Of a stretch of DNA of 64,000 nt, positions 32,214-42,756 are shown in pieces; position 1 is the first letter of the stretch, and the number at the start of each line of letters is the position of its first letter. Below the pieces are notes generated by a model. That model did no database searches. It had not been told where the DNA came from and saw only the letters and a program-made list of their open reading frames with translations. The translations under genes were made by a program, and so were the position numbers. This DNA is from Berberis thunbergii (lineage: Eukaryota; Streptophyta; Magnoliopsida; Ranunculales; Berberidaceae), in the NCBI GenBank assembly GCA_003290165.1, contig QNQO01005755.1, forward strand, positions 42,501-106,500, written 5' to 3'.

Positions 32214-32465
32214 TAGAGAACTTTAGAATAATGATATACTTCTCGACATAGTTTTCAAGACGGATCGCATTCAAGGTTGTCAGAGAGATGTCTGGATTTC
32301 CTTTTTTCTTGAAACGTGTTCCTTCCAACGGTTCTCTATTGACAAACGTAGCTTTAGCATTCCCAAGGCTTGCAGAAAGGTACAAGGTTGCTTGGGAACC
32401 TGGCTTGAAATACCAGCGTCTCCAAATGGAGGCAAAACACCATAGCCAGCTGGGAGAGCCGCCAT
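32214..32465 (-). pseudogene. LINE-A ORF1, N-terminal part
   Basis: Starts at an ATG at 32463-32465 (MAALPAGYGVLPPFGDAG...CTFLQALG), then shifts frame to NAKATFVNREPLEGTRFKKK, PDISLTTLNAIRLENYVEKY and KFSSYR. Plant LINE ORF1 proteins begin in just this way (a short Pro/Gly-rich leader, then SFxxxLG, then the DUF4283 domain). The block ends at the hAT target site, and the protein resumes at 29613. At least one frameshift is present near 32370. Confidence 0.75.
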
Positions 32466-32485
32466 GGATCTGAACGATCAACATA

Positions 32486-34797
32486 GACCGGGTGGTCCAG
32501 ATAGTCTTAAAAATGATCTAAGGGCTTGGAAAACCCACGAAAATTTTGGATATTATTGCCCTTAGGATCGCCCCAAATCGCCTAGCTTTGGACTTTTACA
32601 ACTCTAAGACATCTAATGCCTACCGAATTGCTAAGAATACGTGTAAGGATCTTTCAAAATCGCAACCATTACTAAATTTAATTAATACAAGAATTAGAGG
32701 ATGCAATAAGAAAAGGACACCTTATTGATTAATTATCTCGAAGTGCTACTCTCTAGCTAGTCCAAACTTCTTTTTTAACTTATTATAAATTTTTTTTCTT
32801 AATAAAGAGGCACTCTCTATAGAGTGTGAAAAAAAAACAAATCACTAAAAGAATATTAGACATAAGAAAAAATATAAAATGGCAGAAAAGTTGTGTCATA
32901 CTCCGATCTCTTGTCTCATCATCTTCATCCCATTCCATTTACAATTGACTTCAATTTTAGATTAAAAAAAATTTCCATGTAAGAGGAAAGAATTGACCGG
33001 AATGGAGAAGAGACAAGCTCACATATATATAGAGGCATGAAGACCAAAGTAAACAAATAAGAGAGATGTGGCATTGAACAAGTCATAAGTGATTACTAAA
33101 AAGCTATTGTTGAATTAGAGTTGAACCAGAACAATTTAATGAACACTAGAAAATTGGCCTTATAAACATTTATCCACCCTACAAAGTGCGGTCTCTGATT
33201 TTTATAATGGAAAGGACTTGATCAACTCCTTCAACCATTCAAAACTTTCATGTCTAATCCACTCAACGTCAATATTGGACAGTACTGCTATACACTTTTT
33301 TTCATGTTTTAATCAACTCAATGTCAATATTGGAAAGTATTGTATGGCATGTGAATTATCAAATGTAGGTGGTGTTGCTTATCTGGTGCTCATTGCAAAG
33401 TCGTTCTAACATGTAACTAAATCAAAGTACGTAAAACTAAACTAATGCTCCAAAGTTGAAAATATCTATGGGATTTTAGTATGAAATCAGATATACCCCT
33501 TTAAATAATGATAAGCTAGATCATACCTCCACACACAATTGGATTCATAATTGAAAATATTTTAAGTGATAACCAAAATGTCACTGGAGTAAGATTGACC
33601 AAATATAATAAGTTCACTCACAATAGTAAGTAAACGTGTGAAAACCTTGTGAAGTTGATCAAGCGTTGATGTTAGTACCACTCAAACTACCATTAGTTGT
33701 TGAAGCTCAACCTCTAGTCAAATATATTCCATTTAGTCCAAGCATTTCAAGATCTATATATTGGGGTTTCCACTTTTTTTTTTTTTTTTTTTTTTGTTTC
33801 TTTTTTTTACAGGTATTAAAGTTGGGGGCATTGACACAAGGAAGACTTCCATATTAAACAAAAATGACTTAAACAAAAGGTACAATACCCCAAGGTTTAT
33901 GTTGGTCTCTTTTGTCGAATCAAAAGAAGGCAGGATGATGTAAAATTTCAGGACGATCACACGATCCATTACATAACCCTCTTAATTTCTACCCCTATAT
34001 CTGAAAAAGAGCTTAATTAATGGGCTTCCTTCATAAAGTTGGTTGTTTTATTGATTCATCGTCTCTAGTCTAGGTCATGCGACCAAATTATTTTATTTTT
34101 TTTATCAAGTTTGATATACAAAACAGATTTAATATATAAAAAAGATCTCAATTAGGGCATCAACAATTGGCCTAATTTTTATACAACATTTCCTTGTTGT
34201 AGTGCTATCTTAAGGCGTGCATGGGTTAGAAGGTCATGCAACTGAGACAATATTGTCAAAATCTATGTAGTGCTATCTTAAGGTATGCATGGGCTAGAAA
34301 ATATGAAATACAGAATGTCACTTTAATGCACAATGCCAAGAAAAACTTTCCCATTGAATGCACCGTAAACTCTTAGGTTTAGACATTCTTTTATGTGTGA
34401 ACAACCTTCACGGCAAGGAGTGATCAAAATACAAAATCCCCGCCTATGTTTGGAATCTAAGATCCATATTAAAGATGCTTTAATACTTTTAAGCAAGTTC
34501 AGCTATAGTGCTGCAAAAATAGTTGCAGAGATCGGGCTTGCAATCTCCTTCACCAACGTGCCTTCATTGGAGATAGCTATTGTTTTTAATCAATCCTTGA
34601 TTATACAAAAGATTAAAGTTGACCACACAATACACTCTTAAGCAATCTGAATTAGTTGAAGGATGATCAATTATTTAACAGTTTGGTGTGAGTCAAAAAG
34701 AGAAGAGTTTGAAGTGTGTTAGTAAAACATTGTTACCCATCTAATCAATTGAAAAGTCATGCAATGAGGCTCAAGCGCAAACTAGGTCGTTCTCTTT
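32486..34797. other. AT-rich intergenic sequence, no gene seen
   Basis: Poly-T at 33772-33795 gives a spurious Phe-rich frame. A local direct repeat, gtagtgctatcttaagg plus tgcatggg, occurs at about 34199-34230 and 34267-34298. I found no gene or bounded element. Confidence 0.6.
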
Positions 34798-34802
34798 AAG
34801 GT

Positions 34803-35082
34803 TGTTAAAGTTTAATGTGCTGTTAACTATGGAACTAATGAAGCATTGGAACTCTCATCTCCTGGAATTATGAAGCTCTAGTTCTTAGGAATCCTTTGAT
34901 GTTTCCTATGTTATAAATTTACTTCTTGGAAATGTATTCATGGTTAAGTGGGATGTTCCAAAACCACTATATGTATCTCTCTTTTGTAATCAAGTATTAT
35001 CAAGTTGAAATGATCAAAAAGAAGTGTTTAAGAAAATAAATCAGAGTTAGAAGAAAACTACAACAGAGATAAAACTCCAATA
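34803..35082 (+). repeat. Left LTR of the copia element
   Basis: Starts TGTTAAAGTTTAATG and ends CTCCAATA. The terminal CA is changed to TA relative to the right LTR. The PBS begins three bases later. Confidence 0.95.
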
Positions 35083-35140
35083 GAGTGGTATCAGAGCTCT
35101 ATTGATCCAATCAAAAGAAAAGAAAAGTGAAGACGGAGTT

Positions 35141-38100
35141 ATGGCCAACACAAGCTCGTCATCAACAATCAACACAACCTTCAGCAATGTAAATGTTCCT
35201 TTGTTTGAAGGAGAGAACTATGAGTTCTGGTCCATAAAGATGGAAACCTTGTTCATGTCCCTAGAAGTGCTTGAGCTAGTAAAGAATGGGTATGAAGAAC
35301 CTGAAAATACAGCAGGGATGACGAATGAAGCAAGTCAAGAGTTGAAGAAGATAAAAACCAAAGATGCTGGTGTTCTTGGGATGATTCAAAGAGGTGTTGC
35401 AGCTGCCATTTTTCCAAGGATCATGAGAGCAAAGAAATCCAAGGAAGCTTGGGATATTCTTCAAGCAGAATTTGAAGGAGATTGGAGGGTGAAATCAATT
35501 AAACTTCAATCTCTTAAGAGAGATTTTGAAAATCAGAAGATGAAGGAAAATGAAAGCTTGAATGATTATCACAATAGGCTGATTGATGTGGTGAATCAAA
35601 TGAAGTCCTATGGAGATACAATTGATGATAGAAGAGTTATTGACAAATTTCTGATTAGCTTGACAGAGAAGTTTGATCCTATTGTGGCTGTTATTGAAGA
35701 AACTAAAGATCTGTCCACTATGAGTGTTCAAGGTCTGGTGGGTTCCTTAAAATCTTATGAGCAAAGGTTGTCACGTCACTCTGAAAAATTTGTGGAGAGT
35801 GCGTTTCAATCTAAGCTCACCTTTGACTCCAAAAATGATGGCAAGAAGCATATGGCGGAAACTAGAAGTGATTCTTCTAGAGGAGGCAAATCAGGAAGAA
35901 GCAGAGGAAGAGGAAGAAGCAGCTATGGAAGAGGAAGAAGCAGCTTTGGTGCAAAAAGTAATGAAGGCACATCTTCCAAATGGTGTGGAATCTGCAAGAA
36001 GATGAACCATGATGAGAAGGATTGCTGGAATAAAGGGAAGCTTCAATGTTATAAATGTAAGAAGTTCGGTCATTTACAAAAAGATTGTCGATATGGCCAG
36101 CCTCAACAAGCAAGCTTTATGGAGGAAGAAGGAGATGGAGGCAACTTATTCTTCGCATGTCAAAAGGCTCAAGAAGAGCAGAAAAATGTGTGGTACCTAG
36201 ACAGCGGTTGCAGCAATCACATGACTGGTGACAAGCAAGTCTTTCTTGACATGGATACATCCTTTTGCTCAAAAGTAAAATTGGGCAATGGAGCATTTGT
36301 TGAAGTTAAAGGCAAGGGCAGTATTGGCGTGGAAACAAAACAAGGAAGGAGAACTATCCAAGATACTCTTTATGTTCCAGAGTTGGATGAAAATCTTCTT
36401 AGCGTTGGTCAGCTTCTTGAAAAGGATTATTCTCTTCATTTTGAGAATGGAGAATGCAGAATTTTTGATCCCAAAGGAGGACTTGTTGCTGTGGTTAAAA
36501 TGACCAAATCTAGAAGCTTTCCACTCTCTTTCAGCTATGGAAAGAATGTCAGCTTGATGGCAAGAGAAGTGAATGACTCATGGTTATGGCACAAGAGGCT
36601 TGCGCACTTGAACTTCAATAGTCTCAAGGTGTTAGCTCAAAAGAATATGGTGTTTGGTCTACCAACAATTGAGGAGAAACCTGCTGTCTGTGAAGGATGT
36701 GTTCTTGGCAAACATCATCGCCAACCATTTCCAAAACAAGGTGCATGGAGAGCCAAAGAAGTGCTGGAGCTAGTGCATACCGATGTGTGTGGTCCAATGA
36801 GAACCTTGTCTCATGCTAAAAACAAATATTTCATCTTGTTCATTGATGATTATACTCGCATGACGTGGGTTTATTTCATGAGACAGAAATCTGATGTGTT
36901 TGGAGTTTTCAAGAAATTTGAAGTCGTTGTTGAAAAGCAAAGTGGCAGATTCATTAAAGTGTTGAGAAGTGATCGGGGAAAGGAGTACACCTCAAATGAG
37001 TTCAATAAATTCTGTGAAGAAGAAGGCATGGAGAGGCAGTTAACTGTTGGGTATACACCACAACAAAATGGCATATCCGAAAGGAAGAATCAGACTGTGA
37101 TGGAGATGGCTAAGTCTATGTTATTTGCTATGGGTGTACCAAAAGTATTCTGGCCTGAAGCTGTGAATACGGCTGTATATTTGCTGAATAGAAGTCCAAC
37201 AAAAGCTGTGTGGGATATGACCCCTTTTGAAGCCTGGAGTGGAAGAAAACCATCAGTGAACCATCTAAAAGTTTTTGGGTGTGTTTGCTATGCTCATATT
37301 CCTAAGGAGAAGAGAACAAAGCTTGATGAAACCAGTGAAAGATGCATTTTCATTGGCTATAGCTCGATGTCAAAGGGCTATAGATTATACAATTTGAAGA
37401 CAAAGAAGGTTGTCATAAGCCGTGATGTTGTATTTGATGAAAAGACCTCTTGGAATTGGCTAGAAGACAAAGTTGACGATAGATCAATTTCAGTTCCTAT
37501 AATACAGCAAAAATCAGTGGATGAAGAAAATCAAATAGCCCCTCCTTCACCAAATTCTTCATCACTAAGTTCTTCATCTACATCAAGTTCTAGTTCTACA
37601 TCTCCTAGCTCAACTCCAAGAAAAATGAGGAGTTTGGATGATGTTTTTGCTAGATGTAACTTTTGTGAAGTGGAACCAGAAAATTTTGAAGAAGCAATCC
37701 AAGAAGATTGTTGGAGAAATGCTATGCAAGAAGAAATTGATGCAATTGAGAAGAACAAGACGTGGCAGCTCGTAAAGAAGCCAAATGACAAAGAAGTTAT
37801 TGGAGTGAAATGGGTCTTCAAAGTGAAACATAATCCGGATGGCTCAATCCAAAGAACAAAGCAAGACTGGTCGTGAAAGGTTATGCACAACAACCTGGGA
37901 TTGATTTCAATGAGACTTTTGCCCCTGTTGCTCGCCTAGATACCGTGAGAGCAATCATTACTTTGGCAGCTAAAAAAGGATGGAACTTGTACCAGCTTGA
38001 TGTGAAGTCCGCATTTCCGAATGGAGAATTAAAAGAAGAAGTTTATGTGCAGCAACCTGAAGGCTTTGTGATTAAAGGCCAAGAGGATAAGGTGTACAGG

Positions 38101-39219
38101 TTGAAAAAAGCTCTTTATGGGCTGAAACAGGCTCCTAGAGCATGGTACAGTGAGATTGATGGCTATTTCATTGCGCAAGGTTTTGAAAGAAGCAAGAGTG
38201 AGCCTACTTTGTATGTGAAGCATCAAGGTGAGGCTGACATTCTTCTTGTTGCACTTTATGTTGATGATCTGATTTATACTGGGAATAATAAAAGGATGCT
38301 TGAAGAATTCAAGATGGAGATGATGAAAAAATATGAGATGAGTGATTTGGGAATGCTACATCATTTTCTTGGTATAGAAGTGTATCAAGATGAGAATGGA
38401 GTTTTCATTTGTCAAAAGAAGTATGCAGAAAATGTTTTGAAGAAGTTTGGGATGCTGGATTGCAAGCCTGTTGATACTCCATTAGTTGTGAATGAAAAAT
38501 TCAGAAAAGAAGATGGTGGAAGAATGATTGATGCAAGCATATATAGAAGTTTGATTGGGAGTTTGTTTTATCTTACGGCTACAAGACCGGAGTTAATGTT
38601 TTCAGCAAGTTTACTTTCAAGATTCATGAACAAACCCAGTCATTTGCATCTTGGAGCAGCAAAAAGGGTGCTTAGATATGTCAAAGGCACATTGGATTAT
38701 GGAATCAATTTTGAGAAAAATTCAAAGTTGAAGTTAATAGGTTACAGTGATAGTGATTGGGCAGGAAGTGTAGATGATATGAAAAGCACTTCTGGTTATG
38801 TTTTTTCCCTTGGATCAGGTGTGTTTTCTTGGTGTTCAAAGAAGCAACAAACTGTGGCTCAATCCTCTGCCGAAGCTGAATATGTTGCGGCAGGTTTGGC
38901 AACACAACAAGCAATTTGGTTGAAAAGAATTCTGGAAGATTTTGGAAAAAAACAAGAAGAAGGTGTTATACTTTGTTGTGACAGCCGATCAGCTATCGCC
39001 ATGGCAAAGAACCCTGTGTTTCATAGCCGAACTAAACACATTGCCATAAAGCATCATTTCATTAGAGAAGCAATTGAAGAAGGAGAAGTGAAGCTTGAGT
39101 TTTGCAGATCACAAGATCAGCTTGCAGACATTTTCACAAAAGCTCTTCCAAGAGACAGATTTCAGCAATTGGGAACGGCATTGGGAGTTCGAGAACAACA
39201 CATTAAGGGGGAGTGTTAA
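35141..39219 (+). pseudogene. Copia gag-pol polyprotein, one frameshift
   Basis: The first ATG is at 35141 (MANTSSSS). The UBN2-type gag reads PLFEGENYEFWSIKMETL. Two zinc knuckles follow, CGICKKMNHDEKDC (residue about 284) and CYKCKKFGHLQKDC (about 302). Protease: LDSGCSNHMTG (about 352). GAG-pre-integrase: WHKRLAHLNFNSL. Integrase core: HTDVCGPM, RSDRGKEY and TPQQNGISERKNQ, with the D, D and [21 protein letters not shown] and catalytic YVDDLIYTG near 38260. RNase [18 protein letters not shown] and [12 protein letters not shown]. The frame is open to 37874 and then resumes one base out of register through to the stop at 39217-39219, so one base is missing near 37857. The product would be about 1,360 residues, normal length. 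Confidence 0.95.
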
Positions 39220-39493
39220 AGTTTAATGTGCTGTTAACTATGGAACTAATGAAGCATTGGAACTCTCATCTCCTGGAATTATGAAGCTCTAGTTCTTAGG
39301 AATCCTTTGATGTTTCCTATGTTATAAATTTACTTCTTGGAAATGTATTCATGGTTAAGTGGGATGTTCCAAAACCACTATATGTATCTCTCTTTTGTAA
39401 TCAAGTATTATCAAGTTGAAATGATAAAAAAGAAGTGTTTAAGAAAATAAATCAGAGTTAGAAGAAAACTACAACAGAGATAAAACTCCAACA
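39214..39493 (+). repeat. Right LTR of the copia element
   Basis: Directly follows the PPT and ends CTCCAACA before AAGGT. The pol stop codon at 39217-39219 lies just inside the LTR. Confidence 0.95.
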
Positions 39494-39498
39494 AAGGT

Positions 39499-40289
39499 GA
39501 TTCATGACTCTTACGAATTCAATTAGATGCAAAGGAAGAACACGTCACCTCCATGATACAACAACCCAATAGAGTAAAATGTCTCTACAAACCTGCACTT
39601 TTAACCAGAGAGACACAGAAGAAAGCACAAGGTTTCTAATCACAATGGCCCAATGAATGGAAAAACCGGAAATCCCAAAACTCTATAACCCATACAAGAA
39701 CAAGGGATAAGAGTCAATGGTCAACAAGTTATCCTTAAAGTCGACAAACAATAAACTATATTTTTATTAAAATACCACCATTACGAAGAAATAGGGCATT
39801 CAATATGCACAAAAATCTCTACTTGGGAGAGACAGAGGACAAACATCATCAATAGCTAGGTACATGATGGGATTTAAATTTAAAGTTTAAAATCGGTGGG
39901 AAGAATGTCCACAACAAATTTCCAAAGAAAAAAAAGATTGAGTAGGCATTACATACTGCATGCCAAAATTTAAGAAGTAATTTAGAAGATGGCACAATCA
40001 TAAACATATTCATGAATATGAAGAAAGGATACAGAAAATTCTTCTCTTAACAAAAACAAACAGTTTAAAACAGAAAGACCAATGCAGAAGGTAATAGCCA
40101 TTGCATTTCAACCTGCTTAAAAAAGCAAGAACCACTTCAACATGCAAATTATCTATAATATGTGAATGGCTATACAACCTATACTAAAGTGGATTGACAT
40201 GATCTAACAACTGGAAAAGAGGCGATTTAGAGGGGTAAAACTGGGAAAACTATTTTCGAGTTGTTTTCTTTTAATCACAGCCGCTCCAA
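39499..40289. other. Intergenic sequence, no gene seen
   Basis: AT-rich, with only short frames and no recognisable family. Confidence 0.6.
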
Positions 40290-42480
40290 GCATATTGGAG
40301 CTAATCTCTACCCTTGAAGTTTAGGTGGCGGCTAGGGTTTATGGCAGCGACACATCCAGCCAAGGGGGATCCCCCTGTGGTTGGCCGGGAAGATGATGGG
40401 GTTTTGAAGGGCTCCTTTGCGCAGGTCCTAGGCAAAGCAATGAAGGATGATTTTGACGAAAAACCGACGGATGCCACAAGTTTTTGAAAAGAGGGCAGCC
40501 CGACCTTATTGCTATCCGATTCGGATGTCTCAAGGGGAAAGGCTCACGTGTCTAATCATGTTGTGGTGTCAAAGTTTTCAAGTTTTCGGCCTTCGCTTGA
40601 TTCGATAAGAGACTTCATTCACAGATCTTGGGCAATATCCGGTGAGTTCATTATGGATCTTATTGATCAAAGGCATGTTGTGGTGTGTTTACAATCGGAA
40701 GATGAAGTTAAGAAAGTGCTTTCAAAAGATTCCTTCACTATTCGGGGCATTAGATATAAAATCTTTCGTTGGCACCCTGGTTTTAGCCTTCGAGCGGATC
40801 CGGAATTGGCCCCAATATGGATCGAACTCCCTAATCTACCTTTCGCTTTTTTTCTCCCAGCAATTATGAAGGCGATTGGAAATTTGGTTGGTTATTTTCT
40901 TAGGATCGATGATGGCACTAGATATTTTGCTCAATCAAAAGTTCCTCATATGTGCGACGAGATGGAGGTAACTAAACCTTTACCTCATAAGATTTGGCTT
41001 GAGAGTCCAAAATATGACGGATATTGGCAGAAACTAGAATATCCTGGATTTAAATACTGTGGCCGTTGTTCGTTAATTGGACATGAGAGGGATTATTGTA
41101 GGAAACTTATGGGAATGAAGAAGGAACAATCTAATGATGATGGAGAATATCATAAGGAAGGCACGACTACAGAAAAGGCAAAGCTAATTCAAAATCAATA
41201 CAAGGAGTCTCAAGGACAAAACGCGAATAAGCAAATGTATGTCCCGGTTACTAAAAACTCGATGGAAACAAAAGAGAAAATAGGGACTAGTGGGGCGAAA
41301 GATTCTCAAGGAGCTGAAATCACAAGTGAACAAGAAGAAGGAGAAAAAGTGAAATCACGGGATGGGAAAGTCGATAAAATCAGTTTGGCCAACAAGTTTT
41401 GTGTTTTATGTGATGAAAACTAGGAAGAGGATTTTGTAGACATCGGCAAGGAAACAATGCAACATTCTAATGAGAATACCCAAGACATTTTAATGGAGGT
41501 CGGTTATATCATTAGTGAAGCTGACAAGGCAATGAACATTAGGAATTGTGATACATCAGAGCGTCTTCAATCTGCGGCAGGATGTCACGACAGTGAATCA
41601 GTGCATACGCACTCTCTTTCACCCAAAACAGGGCAGATGCAGGTGTCGGTTGCTGCTCTCAAAATAGAGCAATCACGTTATGTTTCAGCCAAGACGACTC
41701 AGGAGGTTTTGATTAAAGGGACCCAGGTTTTAGGCGATGAAACAGGGAAGTCTATCCCTAATAAAAATGAGACACTTGGCCAAGATTTTGTCGAGGCTTC
41801 AGGTAGTAATTCCAGGCCACAGAACGTACACACAGAGGACAATGCAATGCCAGCGGTTATGGAAGTTCAAGCTCCCATTGTGGGCGATAGCCCAAACGGC
41901 CAATTAGTACCCGGGAAAAGCGCACAGGCGCCTATTGCGCACTCGGGTTTTGCTTTAGTGAAGGAAAAAAAGGACTCGAAGTTTAGTCCGCCTATTGTGG
42001 ACTATGTGATTCGTAACACTAACAGCGAAACCAAACTGGAGACCGATTCCCACAATTCGGATGGAATCAGCTCGAATGAAGAAGATTTGGATGAATACAC
42101 CGTCAGGTCAAGAATAGTGTCAGGTTTAAAGACATGCCACATTTAATTAATGAAAAGATTCGATAAGAGGAATATGCCAACAGAAAACACGATGGACCAG
42201 GACTACTTCAAAGACTTCAAGGTTTTTCCACGAAGATCATCTAGAATGAAGAAAAGTAATAGCAAGTACAGGCATTAATCTTCACCACTTTCGAGAGACC
42301 AATCAGTAGCCAAGCTATACCCTAATCAGAACTTTTCACTCGAGTTCCTTCGCAGAGAATTGGAAAAAAAAATTGTGTACGAGGATAGTGTCAGGAAAAA
42401 GTATCTACGAATGTAACGCTCCTTTTTCTTTAGGTTCGGGGATCCTTTAATAAACCCTACTTAATTTTCAAAAAAAAAAA
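40290..42480 (+). mobile_element. LINE-B: ORF1-only LINE-type retroelement with poly-A tail
   Basis: A plant-LINE ORF1 (40341-42146) is followed by about 320 bp of 3' untranslated sequence and an A-run at 42470-42480, 19 bases after tttaataaacc. No endonuclease or RT can be read between ORF1 and the tail. The start is placed about 50 bp before the ATG, where GC content rises (cagccgctcc), but I could not find a target duplication. It is either an internally deleted LINE or a genuine half-LINE that moves with ORF2 supplied in trans. Confidence 0.7.
40341..42146 (+). pseudogene. LINE-B ORF1 (DUF4283, zf-CCHC_4) with two in-frame stops
   Basis: The ATG at 40341 opens MAATHPAKGDPPVVGREDDG...SFAQVLGKAM. 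An in-frame TGA at 40485-40487 interrupts, then the same frame runs KFSSFRPSLDSIRDF, SKDSFTIRGIRYKIFRWHPG, PIWIELPNLPF and GFKYCGRCSLIGHERDYCRK (CX2CX4HX4C). A second in-frame stop, TAG at 41421-41423, precedes a low-complexity tail open to 42146. There is no frameshift over about 600 codons, only the two nonsense codons, so decay is mild. Plant LINE ORF1 proteins have this DUF4283 plus CCHC layout and coat the element RNA. It resembles the ORF1 of LINE-A, not that of LINE-C. Confidence 0.85.
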
Positions 42481-42756
42481 GTAGTTCTTACAGATCCAAA
42501 ACATACCTATTTTGTTTCTATTCACAGTAATGTGAGCATTGAAAGCTCTGTGTCAGCAAAAATAACTATATCAGAGAAGAAATAGATTGTAATCACTGAA
42601 TAACTTTCATAGCACATAGCAAGTTTCCAATTTAAAACCAATTAGAATCTCATAAAATAGAATGCCAATGAACACATTTTCAAAATTCCACACATAAACA
42701 GCAAAACCTAACACAGATAGTCTCATTAAAAGAAAAGTCTGAAACAGTTTATATCC

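Larger units (their letters stand above)
9200..32480 (-). mobile_element. LINE-A: degenerate L1-type LINE split by two later insertions
   Basis: Read on the minus strand, the pieces occur in the order of one plant LINE: ORF1 (32465-32214, then 29613-28442), ORF2 start (about 28150-28044), then the rest of ORF2 (13216-9230). The two gaps are exactly filled by elements with their own terminal repeats and target duplications: a hAT at 29622-32205 and a CACTA at 13220-28040. Protein similarity resumes across both gaps (FSSYR joins RPSLEAIKETI across the hAT). The outer ends are not sharply defined, and I found neither a poly-A tail nor a LINE target duplication. Many frameshifts and stops show it is old and dead. 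Confidence 0.85.
34803..39493 (+). mobile_element. Young full-length Ty1/copia retrotransposon
   Basis: Two 280 bp LTRs (34803-35082, 39214-39493) differ at only two positions: C/A at about 35021 versus 39432, and the penultimate base (TA versus CA). The target duplication AAGGT lies at 34798-34802 and 39494-39498. The primer-binding site tggtatcagagc (35086-35097) is complementary to initiator Met tRNA. The PPT aagggggag lies at 39205-39213. The gag-pol order is gag, protease, integrase, RT, RNase H, as in Ty1/copia. A single frameshift breaks the polyprotein. High LTR identity implies recent insertion. Confidence 0.97.

Noticed and set aside
33666..33969. Poly-Phe or poly-Lys frames around 33772-33795
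   Set aside because: They arise from a poly-T run.
4262..34202. CACTACAACAAATGG at 4262 and ...TTGTTGTAGTG at 34202 as ends of one giant CACTA
   Set aside because: The flanking triplets differ (cct versus cta), similarity stops after about 11 bp, and the left motif falls within a SINE body.
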